The notes beneath the pieces are model-generated. The model was not told the DNA's origin. It did not search any database and saw only the letters and a program-made list of their open reading frames with translations. The position numbers were made by a program, and so were the translations under genes. From Tenacibaculum mesophilum (GTDB lineage: Bacteria > Bacteroidota > Bacteroidia > Flavobacteriales > Flavobacteriaceae): 64,000 bases of DNA. The stretch is taken from positions 1,606,001 through 1,670,000 of the forward strand of contig NZ_CP032544.1 of assembly GCF_003867075.1 (NCBI RefSeq), given 5' to 3'. Each line of letters opens with the position of its first letter. The stretch's first letter is position 1. This document shows, piece after piece, positions 8,780 to 17,027 of the stretch.

Positions 8780-8900
8780 TATCTTGAATTTTTTGAAGTT
8801 ACAAATGTAATTTTTTTTTATTTCTAGTTATATCCTTTTAAATATATTTTAACTATTACCTTATAAGGTCAAATTATTTAATAATTGTTTCTTTTTTTTA

Positions 8901-8930
8901 TTTGTAGTTCACTTTTTTTTTCTACATTTG
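8901..8930 (+). promoter_or_regulatory. Promoter of tRNA-Pro(TGG)
   Basis: TTTG at 8901-8904, 18 bp, then TACATTTG at 8923-8930, a near-ideal Bacteroidota promoter. Transcription would start near 8936, leaving a 5' leader of about 68 nt that contains a small hairpin (TCTCG/CGAGA). Confidence 0.75.
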
Positions 8931-9003
8931 CAGTCCCAATTAAAAACAGGGTGTAGCCTCTCGTTTTACTCGAGATAAACTACATTACGATTTTTACACT
9001 TTT

Positions 9004-9078
9004 CGGGGTGTAGCGTAGCCCGGTCATCGCGCCTGCTTTGGGAGCAGGAGGTCGCAGGTTCGAATCCTGCCACCCCGA
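9004..9078 (+). tRNA. tRNA-Pro(TGG)
   Basis: Cloverleaf with acceptor CGGGGTG/CACCCCG, anticodon loop TTTGGGA on a CCTGC/GCAGG stem giving anticodon TGG, and T-loop GGTTCGAATCC. CCA is not encoded. Confidence 0.95.
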
Positions 9079-9081
9079 CTT

Positions 9082-9119
9082 AAAAGTCCTATGAATTATA
9101 TAATTTATAGGACTTTTTT
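9082..9119 (+). terminator. Terminator after tRNA-Pro
   Basis: AAAAGTCCTAT (9082-9092)/ATAGGACTTTT (9107-9117) followed by T residues. Confidence 0.85.
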
Positions 9120-9194
9120 ATTTTTTAGAATTACTTATTATTCCTTGCTCTTTTTCTACTTAAATTTGTATTACATTAGTTAGATTCTAACCTC

Positions 9195-10052
9195 ATGAAA
9201 ACCATCCCTGTAAGACATTTAAAAACTTCTCAAAAAGAACCTAACCTATCTGGTGATTTTATGATTAAAAATCTTCAGGAACTTCTTAATGGAAAAGATA
9301 TGGTTCACGAGCTTCATAGACATGATTTTTTCTTCTTTTTAGTATTGAAAAAAGGCACTGGAAATCACGAAATAGATTTTGTTAATTATGATGTTACAGA
9401 TCATACTATTTTTATAATCCGACCTGGTCAAGTACACGAATTAGAACTAAGAAGTAATAGTGAGGGTTTTATGATTCAGTTTAATACTGATTTTTACTAT
9501 CCTTTTAATAAAAGAATGAATTCTCTATTACAAAAAGTAAGCGCTTCAAATTATTATCAATTAGAGGAAGACCTTTTTTCAAAAATTAATTTTTTATTGA
9601 CATCTATTTTTTCAGAATACAAGGATAAAACTGAAGCATATAAAGAAGTTATAAAATCTAATCTTCATATTTTTTTTATAGAATTACTGAGGCTAAGAAA
9701 TACCAACAATAAAACTCCTAACACTAAAGATCTGTATATTCAAGAATCTCTTGATAAATTTTTACATTTATTAGAAACAAACATTACTAGTATAAAACAA
9801 GTTTCAAAATATGCTAGCATGTTAAATCTATCTAACTATCAATTAAACACTATAACAAAACAAACTTTAGGTAAAACAGCTTCAGAACTTATAAACGAGC
9901 AAATTATATTAGAATCCAAAAGGTATCTTTTAGCATCTTCCAATCAAATAAACCAAATAGCATATCACTTAGGTTATGATGATGTTTCTTATTTTATTAG
10001 ATTTTTTAAAAAACATACAGGTTATTCTCCTGATGCATATAGAAAAAACTAA
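9195..10052 (+). CDS. AraC-family transcriptional regulator (cupin type)
   Basis: 285 residues. An N-terminal cupin sensor domain (HELHRHDFFFFLVLKKGTGNHEIDF, then IIRPGQVHELEL) is followed by a C-terminal double helix-turn-helix (SKYASMLNLSNYQLNTITKQTLGKTASELI and IAYHLGYDDVSYFIRFFKKHTGYSP). The ligand is unknown. The next genes (methyltransferase, DUF2490) are about 85 bp downstream and could be regulated by it. Confidence 0.88.
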   Translation: MKTIPVRHLKTSQKEPNLSGDFMIKNLQELLNGKDMVHELHRHDFFFFLVLKKGTGNHEIDFVNYDVTDHTIFIIRPGQVHELELRSNSEGFMIQFNTDFYYPFNKRMNSLLQKVSASNYYQLEEDLFSKINFLLTSIFSEYKDKTEAYKEVIKSNLHIFFIELLRLRNTNNKTPNTKDLYIQESLDKFLHLLETNITSIKQVSKYASMLNLSNYQLNTITKQTLGKTASELINEQIILESKRYLLASSNQINQIAYHLGYDDVSYFIRFFKKHTGYSPDAYRKN

Positions 10053-10137
10053 AATAAGTACAATACTACTTTACATTTATCCTATCATAAAATTTTAAAC
10101 TCACTATACTTTTACATCATATAATTTAAATCAAAAT

Positions 10138-10773
10138 ATGATGAAAAAAAGCGATATAAAATATACTGCATTTTGGGATGAAAGGTATCAAAACTTAGAT
10201 TTTGCTTATGGTAAAGAGCCTAACTTATTTTTTAAAGAAGAACTTCAAAAATTAAAAACAGGAACTATTTTACTGCCTGCTGATGGGGAAGGTAGAAATG
10301 GTGTATATGCTTCCAAATTAGGATGGAATGTTACTGCTACCGATTTAAGTATTGAAGGAAAGAATAAGGCTCAAAAATTAGCCAACGAATCAGGTGTGCC
10401 TCTAAAATATATAGTAGGCGATATACAAGATCTTGAATTTCCAAGAGAGTCTTTTGATGTTATTGGTTTAATTTACGCACATTTTTCTGCTTGGAAAATT
10501 TCTAGTATTCATCAAAAATTGACTACACTTCTTAAACCTAATGGGCATATAATTTTTGAAGCTTTTAGTAAAAATCATCTAAATTATCAGAAAAACAATC
10601 CTAAAATAGGTGGTCCAAAAGATGTAGATATGCTTTTTTCTGTAGAACAAATACAACAAGATTTTACTGGTTTTGAAATTCAATTTTTAGAAGAAAAAGA
10701 AGTCTTTTTGAATGAAGGAAATTCTCACAACGGTAAAGGAAGTGTGATTCGTTTTATAGGTAAAAAACTTTAG
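10138..10773 (+). CDS. Class I SAM-dependent methyltransferase
   Basis: 211 residues. The Rossmann motifs are LLPADGEGRNGVYASKLG (motif I, with PADGEGRN in place of the more usual DxGxGxG), VTATDLS (acidic loop) and FDVIGLIYAHF (motif IV). The closest pattern is the TehB-like group annotated as tellurite-resistance or SAM methyltransferases. The substrate is unknown. It lies 3 bp before the DUF2490 gene, so the two are probably co-transcribed. Confidence 0.8.
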   Translation: MMKKSDIKYTAFWDERYQNLDFAYGKEPNLFFKEELQKLKTGTILLPADGEGRNGVYASKLGWNVTATDLSIEGKNKAQKLANESGVPLKYIVGDIQDLEFPRESFDVIGLIYAHFSAWKISSIHQKLTTLLKPNGHIIFEAFSKNHLNYQKNNPKIGGPKDVDMLFSVEQIQQDFTGFEIQFLEEKEVFLNEGNSHNGKGSVIRFIGKKL

Positions 10774-10776
10774 ACA

Positions 10777-11478
10777 ATGATGAAAAAATTACTAGCTACA
10801 GTATTTTTATTTGTAATTTTTAAGAGTTATGCCCAAAAAGTCGACCAGTTTAATTCATGGTGGTATTATTCTGGTAAGTATCAATTAACTAAAAAGTTCA
10901 ATATTGAAACGTTATACTCTTGGAGTAGACATAATTTTGTTAAGGATTGGCAGCAATCAAAGTTAAGGATTGGCACAAGTTATGACTACTTAAAAAATCT
11001 AAGTTTTGGTGCTGGATATGAATGGGTAGTGCTCTTTCCTTATGGAGCACATCCCGTTCCTACAAAGAGAACTGAACATCGTATTTATGAGTACTTCACC
11101 GTAAAAAATAAAATTAAAAAAGTTTCCGTCAATTATGGAATGCTACTAGAACAGCGTATTATGGAAGACAAAACAAGACATAGATTACGATTAATATTTG
11201 GTGCAAAAACACCAATCATACGATCTAAAGAGGGTAAAACAATAATAGGCTTGTCATTCTCTAATCAAGTATTTTTAGATGTTGATAGATATGCAAATAA
11301 TAAAAATTTTAGTCAAAATAGAATTTATGGAGCTTTCGATATTCCCCTAGATGCTTCTTTTACATTAAGTTTAGGATACATGAATCAATACATAATCATA
11401 AAAGAAAACCGTATTGAAAACGACCATACTTTAATGATTAAACTTTCTCACAAAATTGATTTTAGAAAAAAACTCTAA
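10777..11478 (+). CDS. DUF2490 outer-membrane protein
   Basis: 233 residues with a Sec signal peptide (residues 1-19, ending SYA/Q). The body has amphipathic strands and the DUF2490 pattern (FNSWWYYSGKYQLTKKFNIE, LRIGTSYDYLKNLSFGAGYEW, TEHRIYEYF, RHRLRLIFGAKTPI). A 10-12-stranded beta-barrel of unknown function in the outer membrane is predicted. Confidence 0.8.
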   Translation: MMKKLLATVFLFVIFKSYAQKVDQFNSWWYYSGKYQLTKKFNIETLYSWSRHNFVKDWQQSKLRIGTSYDYLKNLSFGAGYEWVVLFPYGAHPVPTKRTEHRIYEYFTVKNKIKKVSVNYGMLLEQRIMEDKTRHRLRLIFGAKTPIIRSKEGKTIIGLSFSNQVFLDVDRYANNKNFSQNRIYGAFDIPLDASFTLSLGYMNQYIIIKENRIENDHTLMIKLSHKIDFRKKL

Positions 11479-11614
11479 CATATTCTCTTATAATATAAAT
11501 TATTACCTCTTAAATATCTCTTTTTAATGTTTATTGAGATTGTTTTTTTTAACTAAGCAATACATACTTATATATAAAGATTTTATTATTTTAGTCATTA
11601 AAATAACACATAGC

Positions 11615-11905
11615 TTGAAACGCTTTAAAGCACATATTGCCCTTATTTTCTTAACAGTCTTTATTAGTGTTAAGCTGGTTGGATTACATGCTCTTACTCA
11701 TGAAGATAATACAGTGGAGGATTGTAGCAGTTGTGAATACGTTATAGTAGGTAATAAAACTCCTATTATTTGCCTTCAATCAATCACTATAAATTTCACT
11801 GCTGTAAATAAACCTATTTTTAATAGTGTTTTTTTCAAAATTACTATATACTTCAAAGACTTTATAAACTATTCTCTTTTTTCCAGACCCCCTCCTATTT
11901 ATTAG
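11615..11905 (+). CDS. Small secreted or membrane protein with HxxxH/CxxC region
   Basis: About 96 residues from a TTG start at 11615 (MKRFKAHIALIF); upstream in-frame starts give unlikely tails. One hydrophobic segment (residues 8-27) is followed by LHALTHEDNTVEDCSSCEYVI, a His/Cys-rich metal-site-like stretch, and the C-terminus ends FSRPPPIY. This matches a small flavobacterial family found near metal-related TonB genes. The function is unknown. It precedes the ABC exporter operon by about 160 bp. Confidence 0.5.
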   Translation: MKRFKAHIALIFLTVFISVKLVGLHALTHEDNTVEDCSSCEYVIVGNKTPIICLQSITINFTAVNKPIFNSVFFKITIYFKDFINYSLFSRPPPIY

Positions 11906-12069
11906 TTCTTTATTAAAATACAGAATTAAACACTGGTAGTTTATCTTAAAATAAGATACTAAAAAACAAAACATTACTACATAATTAATATTTCTATTTT
12001 TTAGAGTTTATTAATTACTGTAGTAGTACTAGATATTAATAGAATTAGTTACTTAAAACTTACATATAC

Positions 12070-12786
12070 ATGATACAAACAAACAAGCTGACAAAAAAAT
12101 ATGGTGATTTTATTGCTGTAAATAATTTAGACTTACAGGTTAATGAAGGTGAAATCTTATGTTTACTTGGTGCCAACGGTGCTGGTAAATCTACAACAAT
12201 TAACATGTTATTAAACTTTATTAATCCTACATCTGGAATTGCAAAAATTAATGGTTTGGAGGTTACTAAACATCCAATCAAAACTAAAAATTTCATTACT
12301 TATATTCCAGAAAATCTAATGCTATATGCTTCATTATCTGCTATAGAAAATTTAGATTATTTTTTAAAACTCTCTGGAAAAAAAATTGACAAGCCTGAAC
12401 TTAGTTTATTTTTAGAAGAAGCAGGTTTACAAAAAGAAGCTCATAATAAATATGTCAATACATTTTCTAAAGGAATGAGACAAAAAGTTGGAATTGCTTT
12501 AGCAATTGCTAAAGAATCTAAAGTTCTACTTTTAGATGAACCTACATCGGGTTTAGATCCTAAATCTAGTAATGAATTCTCTGATCTTTTATTAAAAATG
12601 AAATCTGAAGGAGTTGCTATTTTAATGGCTACTCATGATTTGTTTCGTGCAAAAGATATTGCTACTCACATAGGCATTATGCGTAATGGCACACTACAAA
12701 GTACTAAAGCTTCTGATGAAATAACATTATCAGAATTAGAGAAATTGTACTTAGATATTATGAATTTTAAAAATGTAATAGCTTAA
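12070..12786 (+). CDS. ABC transporter ATP-binding protein (ABC-2 type)
   Basis: 238 residues with all ABC motifs: Walker A GANGAGKSTTIN near residue 37, signature FSKGMRQK near 136, Walker B VLLLDEPTSGLD near 155 and H-loop MATHD near 188. It powers the two DUF3526-type permeases directly downstream (2-bp gaps). The exported or processed substrate is unknown. Confidence 0.93.
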   Translation: MIQTNKLTKKYGDFIAVNNLDLQVNEGEILCLLGANGAGKSTTINMLLNFINPTSGIAKINGLEVTKHPIKTKNFITYIPENLMLYASLSAIENLDYFLKLSGKKIDKPELSLFLEEAGLQKEAHNKYVNTFSKGMRQKVGIALAIAKESKVLLLDEPTSGLDPKSSNEFSDLLLKMKSEGVAILMATHDLFRAKDIATHIGIMRNGTLQSTKASDEITLSELEKLYLDIMNFKNVIA

Positions 12787-12788
12787 TT

Positions 12789-14192
12789 ATGAAAACTATT
12801 ATTTGTAAAGAACTTACTGAACTACGGAGAGATGGACGCTTTGGGTTTTCAATAATCATAATACTTATACTCCTTTTAATTGCTGGTATTACTAGTTATA
12901 ATCAATTTAAAACTATAAATAAACAATATAGTATTTCTAAAGAAAAGGAAAGGAGTATGTGGGATACACAAGGAGATAAAAATCCTCACTCTGCTGCTCA
13001 TTACGGCACATATGCTTTTAAACCTAAGTTTGCTTTATCATTATTTGATAATGGTGTGAATAAATATACAGGAAACTCTATTTTCTTAGAAGCTCATAAA
13101 AGAAATGAAGCTGCTTATAGTGAAGCTTCGGATCAAACAGAACTAGCAAGGTTTGGTACATTATCTCTCAACTTTGTACTGTTATATTTGATTCCTCTGC
13201 TTATATTATTAATGGGCTACAATACTTTTACTAAAGAAAAAGAATTAGATACACTACGTTTGTTAAAAAGTCAAGGTGTTTCACCTGTAAGACTAGCTTT
13301 AGGTAAATGGTTTTCTATCTTTATTCCAGTTTTCATATTAAATACAATAGTTTTTCTTGTTGTTGGCATATTCCTTTCTTCCAACAGTTTTACAGGTCTT
13401 TTTAGTTGGAACAATTTAAGTCTACTTTATACCTCTTACTTAGTTTATTATATGATTATTGTTACCATAACTATACTTATATCATCAATTAGTAAATCTT
13501 CAGGAATTTCTTTAGTTGTAAATATGTCTTTATGGATTCTGTTTTGCTTCATTACACCGAAAATAGCTACCAACTTAGCAAACGACTTTCATCCTTATCC
13601 AACGAAACAACAATTTCAAGCTAGCATTAAACAAGATAAAGAAAAAGGACTAGATGGTCATAATCCATGGAGTAAAGAGGCTCAAATTTTAAAAGAAAAA
13701 ACATTAAAAGAGTACGGTGTAGATAGTATTCAGCAACTGCCTTTTAATTACGATGCTTACAGAATGCAAAAAGGAGAAGAACATGAAGCTAGAGTTTACA
13801 AAAAACATTATGGTTTTTTAAAAGAGGTTTTTGAAAATCAAAACACTACTTATCAAAAACTAGCCGTAATTTCTCCTTTTATACCTATTAGAATTCTTTC
13901 TATGGATATTGCCAATACTGGTTATATAGCGCATTGGAACTTTACCGATGCAGCCGAAAGTTATAGGGTTAGTACTCAGAAGTTTTTAAATGATGATTTC
14001 AAAAACAATTCAAAAACAGGAGACTGGAGCTACAAAACCGAAGCTGATAAGTTTTCAAAACTACCCGAATTTAAATATCATACTCCAAATTTATCTACTA
14101 TCATTACCTGGAACTTTAAGAACTTTTTTATTCTTTTTATTTGGTTGCTTGTACCTTTTTATTTACTAATTACTTTCTCTAAAAAATTATAA
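12789..14192 (+). CDS. ABC-2 permease (DUF3526-like), first
   Basis: 467 residues. An N-terminal cytosolic start with an early helix (residues 20-36) is followed by a long periplasmic loop and helices near 130-150, 175-200, 215-250 and a C-terminal helix near 445. YNTFTKEKELDTLRLLKSQGVSP is the coupling-helix motif, also seen in the next gene. This family is typically encoded as a tandem pair. Confidence 0.85.
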   Translation: MKTIICKELTELRRDGRFGFSIIIILILLLIAGITSYNQFKTINKQYSISKEKERSMWDTQGDKNPHSAAHYGTYAFKPKFALSLFDNGVNKYTGNSIFLEAHKRNEAAYSEASDQTELARFGTLSLNFVLLYLIPLLILLMGYNTFTKEKELDTLRLLKSQGVSPVRLALGKWFSIFIPVFILNTIVFLVVGIFLSSNSFTGLFSWNNLSLLYTSYLVYYMIIVTITILISSISKSSGISLVVNMSLWILFCFITPKIATNLANDFHPYPTKQQFQASIKQDKEKGLDGHNPWSKEAQILKEKTLKEYGVDSIQQLPFNYDAYRMQKGEEHEARVYKKHYGFLKEVFENQNTTYQKLAVISPFIPIRILSMDIANTGYIAHWNFTDAAESYRVSTQKFLNDDFKNNSKTGDWSYKTEADKFSKLPEFKYHTPNLSTIITWNFKNFFILFIWLLVPFYLLITFSKKL

Positions 14193-14194
14193 TT

Positions 14195-15607
14195 ATGTTT
14201 TTCCAAACCATAAATTACGAATTGAAAATTTTATTTAGAAATGGATGGATTACACTTTTAACTGTAATACTTCTTTCTATTATAGGTTTTGCTACATATA
14301 ATGGACAAAAAAAAGTAAAACAACGTACCGACGATATTATTAAAGTAAAACAAAACTTGGTAGAGAGTGATACTAAAATGCTAAAAAACATTCTTGATAT
14401 TGAAAACGGTATAGACACAGGACTCCCTTATTGGATGCTCCCTAACAATCCTTCAACTGTTGGTACAAGACACCCTAGGGTTGTTGCTATGGATGCTCAA
14501 CCTCTATCTTTTATTGCTACAGGTCAAAGTGATTTATACACTCATTTTATGAAGCCAAGCATATTTGGCAATAATTTTGCACTAGATTATACAGAAATTG
14601 CTAACCCTGTCCAATTATTGTTTGGTACGTTTGATATTTCTTTTGTATTTATTTTCATTCTACCATTATTAATCATTGCATTTACCTATAATATTTTATC
14701 CCGAGAAAAAGAACTAGGTACATTAAGGCTTATCGGATCTCAACCTTTAACAATTAGAAAGTGGTTGATTCAAAAATTAGGTTTTCGTTTTATTTTATTT
14801 GCTGGTATTTCTTTAGTTGTTTTTTTAGTTTGTATTTTAATTTTTACAAAAAATGCTCTTTTAAACTTTTCTCAATTATTTGCTACTATTATGTTATTAA
14901 TTGCTTACGAAGCTTTTTGGTTTTCGCTGGCAGGTATTGTTAATTTAAAGATCAATAATTCTTCTAAAAATGCTTTATCTCTTATTGGTCTGTGGTTACT
15001 AATTGTTTTAGTTATTCCTGCAACTGCTAATCAAATTAGTACCTCTATATACCCTACACCTTCTCGCTTAAATATGATTAATGAGATTAGAGAAGCAAAT
15101 AGAGAAATTGAGAAAAAACAAGATGAAATTTTAGATGGGTATTTACGAGATCATCCTGAGTTAGCTAATAAAGAAAATAAAAATTTTACTTTCTGGCATC
15201 GTTATTTTGCCTCACAAGATTTACTTGAACAACAACTTTCTCCTTTATTATTAAACTATAATAAGGCTTTAAAAAAACAACAACAGGTTGTTGATTATTT
15301 GAAATATACATCTCCAGCTATTCTCATGCAAGAAGCTTTAAATAAAATTGCTGGAACCTCAGCTAACGATTACGAAAATTATAAACAACAAGTAGTATCT
15401 TTCTCCAATAAATGGAGAGACCACATTGTTCCGCTTTTATTTAAAAACAAAAAATACACAATAGAAACCTATGAGAGTCGTCCTACTTTTATATTTAAAC
15501 CTTTAGAACAGAAAACAACAAAAAACTTAATAGCTATTTTAATGTTGACTTCTGTAGTGATAGTCACTGGTTTTCTTATTAAGAAAAAAACATCTTATTT
15601 TAGTTAG
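14195..15607 (+). CDS. ABC-2 permease (DUF3526-like), second
   Basis: 470 residues with the same plan as the preceding gene: one early helix, a large periplasmic loop, then YNILSREKELGTLRLIGSQPLT and five helices. The two permeases are diverged paralogues and likely form a heterodimer with the ATPase at 12070. Similar triads accompany outer-membrane receptors in Bacteroidota. Confidence 0.85.
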   Translation: MFFQTINYELKILFRNGWITLLTVILLSIIGFATYNGQKKVKQRTDDIIKVKQNLVESDTKMLKNILDIENGIDTGLPYWMLPNNPSTVGTRHPRVVAMDAQPLSFIATGQSDLYTHFMKPSIFGNNFALDYTEIANPVQLLFGTFDISFVFIFILPLLIIAFTYNILSREKELGTLRLIGSQPLTIRKWLIQKLGFRFILFAGISLVVFLVCILIFTKNALLNFSQLFATIMLLIAYEAFWFSLAGIVNLKINNSSKNALSLIGLWLLIVLVIPATANQISTSIYPTPSRLNMINEIREANREIEKKQDEILDGYLRDHPELANKENKNFTFWHRYFASQDLLEQQLSPLLLNYNKALKKQQQVVDYLKYTSPAILMQEALNKIAGTSANDYENYKQQVVSFSNKWRDHIVPLLFKNKKYTIETYESRPTFIFKPLEQKTTKNLIAILMLTSVVIVTGFLIKKKTSYFS

Positions 15608-15655
15608 TCTTTTACCTTCCTAAAAAAGGGTATAGACTTCATTAGTATAAAAATT

Positions 15656-15687
15656 AAAAAACCTTGGAATGTACCAAGGTTTTTTTG
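15656..15687. terminator. Terminator between exporter and iron locus
   Basis: AACCTTGG (15660-15667)/CCAAGGTT (15674-15681) flanked by A-run and T-run. It can serve the ABC operon on the plus strand and DUF4374 on the minus strand. Confidence 0.85.
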
Positions 15688-15731
15688 GATAAACTAAATA
15701 TTTTAATAATACTCCTATAATAAAAACAATA

Positions 15732-16979
15732 TTAATTTGCAGGATCTAATTTATTAATTGCTGTAATCGTTCCTCCTTCTACTTCGATTCCCTGTGTAGC
15801 TTTGGCTGTTCTAGCATCTATATTGTAAACATAACTCCCGTTTTTTGTTGTTATACCAATATAAACTATTCCTTCAGCTTTAGACACATAATGCCCTTTT
15901 GATGCAATACTTTCTATTTCTTCTTTTGTAGGAAGCCCAGTTACATCTGTTAACGTTTTTGCATATACATCTACAATAGCCAAATCTTTTCCAGAACTAT
16001 ATGTCCCTTTTGAAGCTGTATCGTGCAAGTTTACTAAAAATTTACCATTTCCTAAATATAAATGAGAAGTAACATATCTATTACCTGAAGCTTCTTCAAT
16101 GTTATAATAAAAAGCTTGGTCAAATGCTGTTTCTCCTTTTTTTATTCTTGTTATTGCTGATGGTTTTGTAGATGTTATTTCTCCATTAGTTGTTGCTACA
16201 GAAGAAGAAAAAGCATATGTATCTCCTTTTTCATCTACAGACAAACCATTGTTAAAATAACGTCCAATATGACTAGTTCTATCGTCATGAATCGTTTTTA
16301 CATACTCCATTTCTGGATAAGAATACACTGCAATATTGGCTTCGTTAGGGTAGTTCGTTCCAAATCTATCTGTAGAATTTCCTTTAATTGTAAAATAAGG
16401 CAAATACACATAATCACCTACTTGAGTTATCCAAGTAAAGAAAGCTAACTCACCATTTTCCTTATTTGCTAAGTCCTTAGTATTAATTTGTCCTTCGGCT
16501 ACAAATTGTGATGTTCTGGTATCAAGACGGTACCAAGAAGCTATAGGGGAGTCAGAATTTCTTGATATTTTTATTAATAGTAAATCGTCTTTAACTGGCG
16601 CAAACGCTTGTACAGTTTCTGATTGGAAGTTAGATAACTTTTCTAATGCTCCTTTATCGTCTAACTGATAGGTTGTAACAGCTCCTGGGTTTCCTTGTCC
16701 GTATAATAAACTAAAAAACTTATTATTACTAGTTACATAATAACGATATGTTCCATCTTGCTCAATACCGTTTCCTACTGTGCTAATTTTTCCTTGGGTT
16801 AAATTATCTGTTGTAAGTATATAATCTGCAACTCCTTCTGATGCTTTTGGTGTCGCAGTTATTAAGTATTTTGCTCCTTTTTGAGGTGTTTCTCCCTGTT
16901 TTGGAGTATTATCATCACTACATGACGTAAAAATTGCCGCTGCAATAAATAAAGCTGAATAAAGGTTTTTGTACTTCAT
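15732..16979 (-). CDS. DUF4374 lipoprotein of iron-uptake locus
   Basis: 415 residues; lipoprotein signal (AAAIFTSCSDDN, Cys near residue 20). The body has a propeller-like repeated pattern (for example YLPYFTIKGNSTDRFG) typical of DUF4374 proteins, which are encoded beside siderophore-type TonB receptors in Bacteroidota. It follows the receptor gene by 48 bp and is probably co-transcribed. It may be a surface or periplasmic ligand-binding partner; this is inferred from context. Confidence 0.8.
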   Translation of the reverse strand: MKYKNLYSALFIAAAIFTSCSDDNTPKQGETPQKGAKYLITATPKASEGVADYILTTDNLTQGKISTVGNGIEQDGTYRYYVTSNNKFFSLLYGQGNPGAVTTYQLDDKGALEKLSNFQSETVQAFAPVKDDLLLIKISRNSDSPIASWYRLDTRTSQFVAEGQINTKDLANKENGELAFFTWITQVGDYVYLPYFTIKGNSTDRFGTNYPNEANIAVYSYPEMEYVKTIHDDRTSHIGRYFNNGLSVDEKGDTYAFSSSVATTNGEITSTKPSAITRIKKGETAFDQAFYYNIEEASGNRYVTSHLYLGNGKFLVNLHDTASKGTYSSGKDLAIVDVYAKTLTDVTGLPTKEEIESIASKGHYVSKAEGIVYIGITTKNGSYVYNIDARTAKATQGIEVEGGTITAINKLDPAN

Positions 16980-17027
16980 TTGTTTTAATTTATAATTGTT
17001 ATTTAATTATCTTCTATATATGTGTTC

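Noticed and set aside
8950..8995. Second tRNA or RNA gene ahead of tRNA-Pro
   Set aside because: GTGTAG at 8951 resembles the tRNA start and a small TCTCG/CGAGA hairpin exists, but no cloverleaf can be formed; it is the 5' leader.
12060..12296. Minus-strand frame opposite the ABC ATPase
   Set aside because: Antisense to the Walker A region of a well-supported gene; no start context or homology.
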